This document shows, in pieces, positions 48,670-57,046 of a DNA stretch of 64,000 bases (its first letter is position 1; each line of letters opens with the position of its first letter). The translations under genes were made by a program, and so were the position numbers. Source of the DNA: Mixta theicola. Its GTDB lineage: Bacteria > Pseudomonadota > Gammaproteobacteria > Enterobacterales > Enterobacteriaceae. Where the stretch lies: contig NZ_NWUO01000015.1 of the NCBI RefSeq assembly GCF_002895925.1, positions 20,639-84,638 of the forward strand, written 5' to 3'. The notes beneath the pieces were generated by a model. It saw only the letters and a program-made list of their open reading frames with translations. It ran no database searches and was not told the origin of the DNA.

Positions 48670-50062
48670 TCAGGCCTGGCGCGGCACCATCAGCACGATG
48701 GTAATAAATGAAATAATGCAGAACGCGACGTTAACCAGCAGGCCAGCGGACGCGGCGGTTGCCGTGCCCTGCGGCAGCATCGCCGCATAAACCGAGGCGG
48801 AGATGGCAATACCGAACGCGCCGCCCAGCGAGCTGGCCATTTTATAGATACCGGACGCCACGCCAATTTTATCCTCCGGCGCGCTGGAAATGGCGGTATC
48901 GGTGGAGGGCGTGGCATAAAAGCCCAGCCCCAGGCCAAACAGGATATAGCCAATAAATACCGCCGCCACGTAGGTACTGTCGGGGAGCTGCGTTAGCGCC
49001 ATTAACGCCACGCCGCTGCCGGTGATCGCGGTGCCCCACATCATCGGCTTGCGTGCGCCCACCTTTTGCAGCAGCTTTTCACCAACGCGGATCATTGCCA
49101 GCACCGCAATCAAATAGCCAATGGTAAGCATTCCCGACTGAAAGGCGCTGAATCCGCGCCCTTGCTGCACATAGACGCTGGCGACGATCAGCGTGCCGGC
49201 GACGGCGTTCAGTAAAAAGTTGGAGAGCGTCGCTCCGCTGTAGGCGCGATGCTTAAACAGCGCAAAGTCGATAAAGCTGGCGCTTTTTTACGCCGCGCGC
49301 CGGTAAAAACAGCAGCGCCGCCAGCAAAAATATACCGCCGGGGATCAGAATAAAGCTACTCGTCCAGCCAAAAGCGTTGCCTTTAGTAATGGTCCAGTTC
49401 AGGCAGATAAGCATAACGACAAAGGTAAACAGGCCAAAATAATCAAAGCGATGGGAGACGGTGGCCGCTACCTTGCTTTCCGGCGTGCCGCGTATCAGCA
49501 GCATTCCCGCCAGCGCAAAGAGGATCGACAGAATAAACACCCATTTCCAGCCGCAGTAAGTAGCTATCGCCCCGCCCGCCAGCGAGCACAGGCCGGAGCC
49601 GCCCCAGGAGCCAATCGACCAGTAGCTGAGCGCCCGCTGCCTTGCCGCGTCCTGATAATAGGTTTTTATTAACGCCAGCGTGGCGGGCATAATACAGGCG
49701 GCAGATAATCCCTGAATAATACGCCCGACGGCAAACAGTAGGGTATTTTGCGCCATAATCAGGCACAGGCAGCCGATAATACTTAATACAAACCCCAGCT
49801 GGGTCATTTTCACCCGACCAAAGCGATCGGCAAAACCGCCCGCGACAACAATAAAGCAGCCGGAGAATAATCCCGTCAGGCTAATAGCTAAATTTAACGA
49901 TCCCAACGGTATGGCCACGTCCTGCTGAATAGCCGGTACAATATTCACCACCGATTGCGCAAATAGCCAAAACGTCAGCACTCCGGCCATAATTCCGATA
50001 ATTAATCGGCCGCTTCCCTGAACCGCTACGGACCCAGTCTGATTTATACCTGTCGCGGACAT
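48670..50062 (-). pseudogene. MFS transporter, frameshifted
   Basis: A major-facilitator exporter split in two frames: the N-terminal part (49253-50062, seven or eight helices, with GGFADRFGRVKMTQLG after TM2) and the C-terminal part (48670-49170 by its first ATG, including QQGRGFSAFQSGMLTIGYLI). The shift lies in a run of six T (A on the coding strand) at 49284-49289. Dropping one base rejoins V-K-S-A-S-F-I-D-F and gives 464 codons, a normal MFS length. It precedes the M20 amidohydrolase on its own strand in reverse order, both broken. Substrate unknown. Confidence 0.85.
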
Positions 50063-50146
50063 CCAGATTCCCTCTGTTTTTTATCGTGCTATGTCGGTTA
50101 TTATTCGACGCCCAACGCGGCGCGAGGACTATTCAACCGAAAATGG

Positions 50147-51315
50147 TTAACTTAGAAAACGTTCCGTCAGATGGCTAAAGAACAGCGCGCCCGGAACAAT
50201 GAGCTCGTCGTTAAAGTCGTAGCCAGGATGATGCACCATACATCTTTCCGGCTCGTCACCCGCGCCAAGGAACAGATAGCTGCCGTGCGGATTTTCCGTC
50301 AGCATAAAGGCGAAATCTTCGCTGCCCATTACCGGTGCGGTATCAGTACAGATGCGATTTTCACCGACCAGCTCGCGCGCCACGTCGATAGCGAACCCGG
50401 TTGCCGCAGCGTCGTTGATCAGTACCGGGCTGCCGTTTACATGCTCGATTTTCACCTTCGCGCCGAAGCTTTGCGCCTGTCCATGAGCGATATCGCCGAT
50501 GCGCTTAAGCAGCTGCAGACGCACCTTATTATCCAGCGCGCGTACGCTCAGCTTCAGCATAGCGCTGGCGTTGATAATATTGGGCGCTTCCCCTGAACGC
50601 AGGCTGCCGACGGTGACCACGGCGGGAGAAAACGGCGAGACGTTGCGGGAGACGATAGTTTGCAGCGCCAGCACAATCTGGCAGGCCACCAGCGTAGCGT
50701 CGGTTGGTTTTTCCGGAAAGCTCCGTGGCCGCCCTTGCCGCTCACCTCAATATGCAACGTATCGGATGAGGCCATCATCGCGCCGGTTTTAAAATAAAAA
50801 TGTCCCTTTTTTAAGCCCGGCATATTGTGCAACGCATAAATCGCATCGCAGGGAAATTGCTGAAACAGTCCGTCTTCCAGCATCAGTTTACCGCCGTACA
50901 GCAGCTCTTCCCCCGGCTGAAATATCAGATGCAGCGTACCGTTAAAATGCTGGGTTTTCGCCAGATATTCCGCCGCGCACAGCAGCGTCGCCGTATGGCC
51001 ATCGTGGCCGCAGCCGTGGAATTTGCCATCCGTTCTGCTGCTCCAGGATTTGCCAGTCTGCTCCTGCATCGGCAGCGCATCCATATCCGCCCGCAGGCCC
51101 AGCGTTTTACCGCCGCTGCCCACCTTTAGCGTGCCCACTACGCCGGTTTTCGCCATTCCGCGATGCACCTGATAGCCCCAGGAGCGTAATTTATCGGCGA
51201 CGATATTGCTGGTACGTAGCTCTTCCAGCCCAATCTCAGGATGCTGATGCAGATCGCGCCGCAGCGTGGTAAATAACGTCTGGTTATTTATAATATGCTG
51301 AAATTTTTCTTTCAT
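50147..51315 (-). pseudogene. M20-family amidohydrolase/aminoacylase, frameshifted
   Basis: A zinc-dependent amidohydrolase of the hippurate hydrolase/IAA-amino-acid hydrolase group. Zinc and substrate motifs are HQHPEIGLEELRTS, FHGCGHDGHTATLLCAAEYL, FQPGEELLYGG and ALHNMPGLKKG in the first part, and TDTAPVMGSEDFAFML and MVHHPGYDFND in the second. The frame breaks at about 50713-50716, where TTCCGG stands for an expected TTCCCGG (codons for GAFPEKPTDATL). One added base restores 389 residues. It lies upstream of the MFS gene on the same strand, so together they look like a hydrolyse-and-transport operon. Confidence 0.87.
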
Positions 51316-51327
51316 AGCCCGCCCCAT

Positions 51328-51822
51328 GTAATGTCATACCAAGGAATATCAATGCCAAATAGTTTTCGGCCATTACTTTCTCTTTTCCGGGCAGATTAAA
51401 ATGCGTGCATTTTCACATAAAACAAAAAAAGAGATGACTAATATTATGGATAGTTGCTGTTAATATATTATTACCCGTACTGACAATAGCTTGCTCAGCT
51501 ATTTTTTACGCCGCTCTGGTTAATGCCGGAGAAAAATAAATTTAACGCGGCGCGGCAGGCTTTGCGAGGCGCTCTTTAGCCATTACGCTTAGTTAAATAA
51601 CTAATCGTATACGCATCAATAAACAGCAGCCAATTTAACCAGTAGCCAGGGCGTTATTTTTTAAAACATCAGTGATATTAAACCCGCCCTGGTTTATTAG
51701 AATTATCCGTTGCAGGTTACGCTTATTTAATCCGTTAATACGCATCAGGAAAAATAGACAATAGCCTGCTAATAATAAGCGTCGGCGGGAATCAATATAA
51801 ATCAGGAAGAAATTAATGCGCC
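51328..51822. other. AT-rich gap between the M20 gene and yghU
   Basis: About 500 nt with no supported gene on either strand; stop codons are frequent in all frames. It is strikingly AT-rich with many TTAATA/TTATTA-type runs, and probably holds the M20 promoter. No tRNA, repeat or terminator was recognised apart from the hairpin next to yghU. Confidence 0.45.
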
Positions 51823-51849
51823 AGAAACCACGGCGGCCGCCCGCCGTGG
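51823..51849 (-). terminator. Hairpin after yghU
   Basis: A 9-bp perfect stem CCACGGCGG/CCGCCGTGG with loop CCGC (51828-51849), eight nt past the yghU stop. It is followed on the minus strand only by TTTCTGG, so it is a probable but weak terminator. Confidence 0.6.
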
Positions 51850-51856
51850 CTGAGAA

Positions 51857-52714
51857 TTAACGCGCGTTGTTCAGACCAAATTGGTCAAAATCAGCGGCAT
51901 CGTGGCGCTCTGGCAGCTGCTGCTCGCCCCTGGTACGGTTAACGATGCGTCCGCGCTGCACCGCCGGACGCTTGCTGATCTCCTGCGCCCAGCGCTGCAG
52001 GTTTTTATACGAAGAGGCGTCAAGAAATTCCGCTGCCTCGTACAAGCCGCCCTGCACCAGCGCGCCATACCACGGCCAAATCGCTATATCGGCGATGCTG
52101 TATTCTTCACCGGCAATATAACGGTGCTGAGCCAGCTGGCGATCCAGCACGTCCAGCTGACGCCGGGCTTCCATAGCAAAGCGGTTAATGGCGTATTCGA
52201 TCTTCTCCGGCGCGTAGTGATAAAAATGGCCGAAGCCGCCGCCGATATAGGGCGCTGAGCCCTGCAGCCAGAACAGCCAGTTCAGCGTTTCAGTGCGGGC
52301 GGCGCGTTCCTGCACCAGGAAGTGGCCAAATTTTTCCGCCAGATAAACCAGAATATGGCCGGATTCGAACACGCGTAACGCAGGCGTTTCCGAGCGGTCA
52401 AGCAGCGCCGGTATTTTGGAGTTGGGGTTAATCTCAACAAAGCCGCTGGAGAACTGATCGCCTTCACTGATACGAATCAGATGCGCATCGTACTCCGCGC
52501 CGCTTTCACCCAGCGCCAGCAGCTCCTCCAGCAGAATAGTCACTTTCTGCCCGTTCGGCGTACCCATTGAGTAAAGCTGCAGCGGATGTTTACCCACCGG
52601 CAGCGCCGCTTCATGCGTTGCGCCAGCCATCGGACGGTTTATTTTCGACCAGCTTCCCGCGCCCTGCTGATCCCATTGCCAGACCTTCGGCGGCTGATAA
52701 TTGTTCTCTGACAT
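51857..52714 (-). CDS. yghU: Glutathione-dependent disulfide-bond oxidoreductase YghU
   Basis: Nu-class glutathione transferase with disulfide reductase activity in E. coli. The 285-residue protein starts MSENNYQPPKVWQWD. It has the thioredoxin-like domain with LYSMGTPNGQKVTILLEELL and EINPNSKIPALLD, the GSH-binding FESGHILVYLAEKFG, and the helical C domain LNWLFWLQGSAPYIGGGFGH with WPWYGAL. Length and motifs match YghU along the whole protein. The upstream region holds three copies of a GTCAAAATGAC-like motif. Confidence 0.93.
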   Translation of the reverse strand: MSENNYQPPKVWQWDQQGAGSWSKINRPMAGATHEAALPVGKHPLQLYSMGTPNGQKVTILLEELLALGESGAEYDAHLIRISEGDQFSSGFVEINPNSKIPALLDRSETPALRVFESGHILVYLAEKFGHFLVQERAARTETLNWLFWLQGSAPYIGGGFGHFYHYAPEKIEYAINRFAMEARRQLDVLDRQLAQHRYIAGEEYSIADIAIWPWYGALVQGGLYEAAEFLDASSYKNLQRWAQEISKRPAVQRGRIVNRTRGEQQLPERHDAADFDQFGLNNAR

Positions 52715-52823
52715 GATGTGGTGTCCTTAATAGTAGTGATTAAGTAACGACTACGCTGAACCGAGTGTAGCAGGCGGCATTAAACAAACTTAACCTTGCT
52801 GGCCTTCATCAAAAAGGCTGCAC

Positions 52824-52877
52824 GTCAAAATGACAGGCCAGAGTCATTTTGACGCGTTCCGATGGCATCAAAATGAC
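52824..52877. repeat. Three copies of a GTCAAAATGAC-like operator motif
   Basis: GTCAAAATGAC (52824-52834), its inverted copy GTCATTTTGAC (52843-52853), and TCAAAATGAC (52868-52877). Each unit is itself nearly palindromic (GTCA-AAA-TGAC). They lie 110-160 nt upstream of yghU on one side and of the 59-residue gene on the other, so they look like a shared operator for a divergent pair. The cognate regulator is not identifiable here. Confidence 0.65.
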
Positions 52878-52992
52878 AGCGCGATTTATTTTAAACCTTT
52901 AAATTCAATCTATTAATGATGGCATACGGCTTGCAATAAAAGTGGTAACAGTAGCGCCACTGCGACTGTGCTAACCGCTAAAGGAGCCAACC

Positions 52993-53172
52993 ATGCCCTG
53001 GTATGATGATTTACAGCGTCAGGTAGAAAAATGCGCCAGCAGCGAAAATATGATGCGCGAACTGCTGGGAGAAATCGGTGTGGAAGAGATGATTGCCCAT
53101 AATGAAGGCTATGCTTTACCGCGACGTCGCCGACTTTTTAACACGCTACGCCAACGCTTATTCCGCTCCTAG
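52993..53172 (+). CDS. Small basic protein of unknown function (59 residues)
   Basis: An ORF with a textbook AAAGGAG ribosome-binding site eight bases ahead of its ATG. The product MPWYDDLQRQVEKCASSENM continues with an amphipathic segment (MRELLGEIGVEEMIAHNEG) and ends in an arginine-rich helix (RRRRLFNTLRQRLFRS). It has no signal peptide or membrane segment. I do not recognise the family. The good start signal, codon use like the neighbours and its own upstream operator-like repeats argue for a real gene. The deoxynucleoside kinase gene follows after 56 nt. Confidence 0.65.
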   Translation: MPWYDDLQRQVEKCASSENMMRELLGEIGVEEMIAHNEGYALPRRRRLFNTLRQRLFRS

Positions 53173-53228
53173 GCATCGTTGATGTCACGCGACATTCGCA
53201 ACGTTTTTTGTATGGCAGGCTGGAGTTA

Positions 53229-53867
53229 ATGAAAATAATTACGATTGAAGCCAATATCGCCGCCGGTAAAAGCTCTCTTATCGGGCCGCTGGCTGAACGG
53301 CTCACCGCGTTGAGCGGCGAAGCGTGGCAGGTAATGATGGAGCCGGTTGATGCCGATCCGCAGTTTTTGGCGCTGCTGCAGGCGTTTACCAGCAGCCCCG
53401 GCGATGCCAGCGTCCGCATACGCTTTCAGCTCTATATCACTCTAATGCGCCAGCGGCTGTTGAAAAATCTGCCCGACGGTAATTATTTGATTGAACGCTC
53501 GCTTTACAGCGACGTGGTATTTTGTCACGCCAACTTTCTGCATACCGAACGCCCCGACGCCGCCTATATGGATTATTACTATCGGATCAAAGCCTGCCTG
53601 AGCGACTATCCGCCGATTGACGTGGTGCTGTATATCGATCGCGATCCGCAGGCCTGCTTTGCCAGCTGCATGGCGCGCGGCCGGGTGGGAGAAACCGCCT
53701 ATACGCTGGATTATTTTCTCGATCTGAAGCATTTTCACGAGGCCTGCCTGCCGCAGCTGGTGCGAGCTTACCCCGCACAGCTGATTACCTGCCAGACAGG
53801 AACCGGCTTCGCCGATGCCGATACGCTGGCCGCGCAGCTGATAGCGCAAGCCAGCTGGAAAACGTAA
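53229..53867 (+). CDS. Deoxynucleoside kinase family protein
   Basis: P-loop kinase of the deoxyadenosine/deoxyguanosine kinase family that phosphorylates deoxynucleosides in salvage. The start MKIITIEANIAAGKSSLIGP at 53229 puts the Walker A loop at residues 7-15. The family's ERS motif is present in YLIERSLYSDVVF, the substrate region in FQLYITLMRQR, and the LID arginines in ARGRVGETAYTLDYF. It has 212 residues. E. coli K-12 lacks such a gene, so this is accessory. Precise base specificity cannot be read from the sequence. Confidence 0.85.
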   Translation: MKIITIEANIAAGKSSLIGPLAERLTALSGEAWQVMMEPVDADPQFLALLQAFTSSPGDASVRIRFQLYITLMRQRLLKNLPDGNYLIERSLYSDVVFCHANFLHTERPDAAYMDYYYRIKACLSDYPPIDVVLYIDRDPQACFASCMARGRVGETAYTLDYFLDLKHFHEACLPQLVRAYPAQLITCQTGTGFADADTLAAQLIAQASWKT

Positions 53868-53965
53868 CCGGCGACGCTTATAAAGCTATGCATCCTTTGC
53901 GGATAAAATCGCGCTCATCTATTTGGCAGGCGCGCCATTAACAGCGCGCTAAATAACAAGAGAGG

Positions 53966-54310
53966 TTACGGTTTTTTCTTAGGCTGATATTTTTCCGGGA
54001 TCGACGGCACCGGACGTTTATCATCAATCAGATGACGAATCGCCAGAACAGGATGATGCCACAGCATACGCGGCCCCGCCCAACGCATAATTTGCTTCAT
54101 CTCTGCGCGTTTGGCGGGCTGATAACAATGAACAGGACACTGTTTACAGGCGGGTTTTTCTTCACCAAAGGCGCAGCGATCGAGGCGCTTCACCGCATAT
54201 TCGTACAGCGATCGGTAGCGATCGGCATCGGCCTGCGGACAGTTTGCCTGATACAGGGCGATCATTTTCTCAATGGTTCGCTTTTCTCTCTGGATACGCT
54301 TTCCTGACAT
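53966..54310 (-). CDS. ygbA: Nitrous oxide-stimulated promoter family protein YgbA
   Basis: Small cytoplasmic protein whose E. coli homologue is induced by nitric oxide through NsrR. The 114-residue product has a basic N-terminal helix (KRIQREKRTIEKMIALYQ). A cysteine cluster follows (CAFGEEKPACKQCPVHC, four Cys), then MRWAGPRMLWHHPVLAIRHL, matching the family. The Cys cluster suggests metal or Fe-S binding, which is inference. It is convergent with the deoxynucleoside kinase gene. No NsrR site was recognised. Confidence 0.85.
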   Translation of the reverse strand: MSGKRIQREKRTIEKMIALYQANCPQADADRYRSLYEYAVKRLDRCAFGEEKPACKQCPVHCYQPAKRAEMKQIMRWAGPRMLWHHPVLAIRHLIDDKRPVPSIPEKYQPKKKP

Positions 54311-55001
54311 AACGGTTAACCAACACTATCAATCAATAAGGAGTAGACGGCCACGATGGGCTACAGAACCGTGACTTTTTACCCCAAATTAACCGTGCGG
54401 GTATTAAGCGCGATCAACAGAAGCGTCTTTGTGCTTATTGACGTTGAGGTTATGCTTTCTGAACTGCATAAAGGACCGGTAACGCAATACGATATATGAC
54501 TCTTATCAGGTAAAATACCCTGCTGATATATGTCATCACAGGCTGAGCGTATTTAAAAATTCCCCTGAACTTTCGCCGTTATTAACCCAGATTATTTCTG
54601 TATCACCATCCGGGAAAGCCACCCTCCGCTTCTCAGCGAAGATTTTCTATCGCTAAGCAAATCTGCGAATTCCAGCATCTACCGGGCAAAAAACGATGAA
54701 AGCCGCAATATTAAAAAGGCCGAGGCGTTTGGCCTTGATACCCTGCAATGACGCCGTTGAGAAAAAGTATTGCGCCTGAGGTCGAAGTGGCGCTAACCAT
54801 TGGTAAGTTATACAGTTACCCGACGGTATCGTCTTTGATTGTCTATTTACCTCAAAAATAGGTACCTGAAGCTAATACGCCTGGCAAAATCCTTCGCCAG
54901 CAGAAGTCTCCTGATGAAGAAAAGATGGTGCGGAAGTTACCGGCTGCCGAGATATGCCAGCTATTAAGCTGAGCAGATGTATTAAAGGGTGAGGAAAGGT
55001 C
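54311..55001. other. Gap between ygbA and the acetyltransferase
   Basis: About 690 nt without a convincing gene. It has a possible minus-strand hairpin at 54713-54736 (AAGGCC/GGCCTT with a short T tract) and two GATATATG direct copies near 54490-54530. Frames are short and interrupted, so it probably contains decayed coding sequence, but nothing could be matched. Confidence 0.35.
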
Positions 55002-55058
55002 ATGAACCTGCCTGAAAAAGAGGCTTCTATTCAATGGTACTGGAAACTAATCGACTGA
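55002..55058 (+). CDS. Possible 18-residue leader peptide overlapping the acetyltransferase start
   Basis: An ATG at 55002 behind GAGGAAAGG opens an 18-codon frame (MNLPEKEASIQWYWKLID, stop TGA at 55056-55058). It overlaps the first eight codons of the acetyltransferase in another frame. The ribosome-binding site is better than that of the downstream gene, so translational coupling is possible. It could also be a chance frame. Confidence 0.25.
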   Translation: MNLPEKEASIQWYWKLID

Positions 55059-55597
55059 TTTTACGGCAATGGCGCAAAGAAGATTATTCCGTCTATGCAA
55101 AGCTTACTTCTGACCCGGAAGTCATGCGCTACTTTCCCAGCCCGTTATCGGAGGAACAGAGTTTTAAGCAGGCAGATACGTTGAAAAGCAAAATCGCTAA
55201 AAAAGGTTGGGGATTCTGGGCGGTGGAACTGAAAGAGAGCAAAGAATTTATCGGTTTTATCGGATTAAATACAGTTGATGCTGATAGCGGTATCCCTCAC
55301 GCACCGATGATTGAAGTCGGCTGGCGTCTTCTGGCTACGCACTGGGGAAAGGGGTACGCAACTGAAGGGGCGAAGAGAGCGATCCAATATGCTTTTGAAG
55401 AGCTGGAGGCAACGGAAATCTATTCCTTTACAGCGTTAGTTAACAAGCCATCGCAGCGTGTCATGATTAAGTCTGGTATGCAAAATATTGGCGAGGACTT
55501 CGATCATCCAAAATTAACCCCAGGGGATGAATTGGCGCGCCATTGCCTTTATCGAATCAATCGTGAGGAATGGGTACACCGTACTGCAGCTGAATAG
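55034..55597 (+). CDS. GNAT-family N-acetyltransferase
   Basis: Acetyl-CoA-dependent transferase of the RimJ/RimL-like group, substrate unknown. The 187-residue protein starts MVLETNRLILRQWRKEDYSV, typical of this group. It carries FWAVELKESKEFIGFIGL, the acetyl-CoA loop VGWRLLATHWGKGYATEGAK and ALVNKPSQRVMIKSGM. It lies just outside the tRNA-Phe island, ending about 75 nt before the displaced tRNA terminator. Confidence 0.88.
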   Translation: MVLETNRLILRQWRKEDYSVYAKLTSDPEVMRYFPSPLSEEQSFKQADTLKSKIAKKGWGFWAVELKESKEFIGFIGLNTVDADSGIPHAPMIEVGWRLLATHWGKGYATEGAKRAIQYAFEELEATEIYSFTALVNKPSQRVMIKSGMQNIGEDFDHPKLTPGDELARHCLYRINREEWVHRTAAE

Positions 55598-55673
55598 AAT
55601 GTATAGGCTTACCGGAATACAGCAAGTAAATAGCCTCTGATAACGACCAGAGATCTACCGTAGCCAGAAAAGC

Positions 55674-55698
55674 AAAAAACCCCGCCGAAGCGAGGGTT
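55674..55698 (-). terminator. Original tRNA-Phe terminator, displaced by the island
   Basis: On the minus strand this reads as a partial tRNA 3' end, then AACCCTCGCTTCGGCGGGG and six T. The stem is AACCC-CGC/GCG-GGGTT around CGAA with one bulged base. It starts eight nt past the vestigial CCA end at 55707-55709, exactly where a tRNA terminator belongs. The tRNA body is now 2.7 kb away. Confidence 0.75.
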
Positions 55699-55725
55699 CT
55701 AAATTTTGGTGCCGGACTCGGAATC
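55699..55725. repeat. Attachment-site copy (distal end of the tRNA-Phe island)
   Basis: 27 bp matching 58431-58458, which includes the 3' end of tRNA-Phe, except for one missing C (GGTGCCGGACTC against GGTGCCCGGACTC). It covers the CCA end and acceptor/T-arm start of the tRNA, the usual crossover region for P4-type tyrosine integrases. It marks the left border of the island. Confidence 0.8.
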
Positions 55726-55882
55726 ATATCCACGACTAACGCACTGTTTGTTATTGGATTTACTGGTGTTTCTCTCAAACAGCGCCCCCACTAAGGCCCC
55801 CATAAAAAATCGATTTGTTTTTGTGAGGGTTATCACGAAAAACGCCATTTAGCGAATGGGGCTTCATTATATGAGGAGTCAG

Positions 55883-55966
55883 GTCCACACATAACGGCTT
55901 GAGGCCCACATATAGTGGATGGAACTCCATACATAACAGTTCGAGGTCTACATATAACGGCGTGAA
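55883..55966. repeat. Degenerate 21-bp tandem repeat (four units)
   Basis: Four units of 20-22 bp such as GTCCACACATAACGGCTTGAG, GCCCACATATAGTGGATGGA, TCCATACATAACAGTTCGAG and GTCTACATATAACGGCGTGA. On the minus strand they read as a heptad peptide repeat (TPLYVDL, ELLCMEF, HPLYVGL, KPLCVDL) within an open frame at 55775-55978 (67 codons). Whether this frame is translated is unknown; no ribosome-binding site was found. It lies just inside the left end of the island. Confidence 0.6.
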
Positions 55967-56117
55967 AAACATACCCACCTCGCTCGTATGGTATTGATCC
56001 GTTATCCCAGCATTGAGCTTTAAGTTGATATACCGGATTAGGCACTTTTAGGATGTCGCCATGAGGCAGTCGAGATAATCAAATATCATGGTTCAATTCA
56101 ATCCCCCTGAACCTGAG

Positions 56118-57046
56118 CTAAAAGCACTGTTCCAGAACCTCTTCCAGCTTGTTCACCGCCGCCGCATACTTGAGCGAATTTTTATCATTCAGCACTGCCA
56201 GATTACGCAGCTTCCAGCGAATGGCCGGGAGATGCTGAATTTCTGGATAACGATACAATGACCAGTCAGGCTTATTTTGCTTATAACCGAGCAAGAATTG
56301 ACGATCCCGATCCGTAAGGTGTGATTTCAATGTCTGTGGCAATAATGTTGTTACTGACAGTAGCGATCCCAGCGATGTTTCCTGCTGTGTCATCCCTGAA
56401 AATTCCTGTGCGTACAGAGTAGCGATCCGCGCTGTGTCCCAGTTAGGTGCCAGCAGTTCAGCAATGGGGCGGGGATGGCCTGCCAGATAGCAAAGAAAAC
56501 CGTCAAAGATCTCGCGCGTCAGTCCCGGTTTCTCCAGCATATTCAGTACGTCAAACAGATCGCGCGGATGCTGGCGGTCGAGCGCGGCGCAGATTTTACT
56601 GCCGTAAAGATCCGCCAGCGAGACGACATTCATCGCAGTAAAGCCATACTCCATTTCCACCTGTTCACACACCGGCATTTCTCTTGGGGCAATAGCAGTC
56701 CGCGCCAGACCGGGTTGACCTCAATCTTTATTTGCGCATCAGCGGCGTTAACGATAATGCGCTTCTCATCTGCTTTATTCTCCTGCCGGATAGCCGTGAG
56801 TCCCGGTCTATCGTTCAGCGATTCCGTGATACGCATTAATGCATCATTGATGGCTGCCAGATCGGTATCTCGATCTACGAAGGTCTTATATGCCAGATCG
56901 ATATCCACCGACAGACGGGGAAAATTCTGCACAAACAAATTGATTGCCGTACCGCCTTTCAGCGCGAAGCAGGACTCCTTTGCCACATGCGGCAGGGCAG
57001 TCATTAATAGCCTGACCTGTCGGGCATAAATATCACGCAGATCCAT
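56118..57046 (-). pseudogene. abiEii: AbiEii/AbiGii-type nucleotidyltransferase toxin, frameshifted
   Basis: Toxin of a type IV toxin-antitoxin system; AbiEii is a nucleotidyltransferase that gives abortive phage infection. The N-terminal part (56684-57046) has the NTase motif FALKGGTAINLF followed by RLSVDIDLAYKTF. The C-terminal part (56118-56678) continues with MPVCEQVEMEYGFTAMNVVS and DLYGSKICAALDRQHPRDLF. The two frames are separated at 56678-56680, where the coding strand has three A and four are needed (codons for PQEKMPVCEQ). One base restores 309 residues. Its start overlaps the antitoxin's end by 14 nt. Confidence 0.85.
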
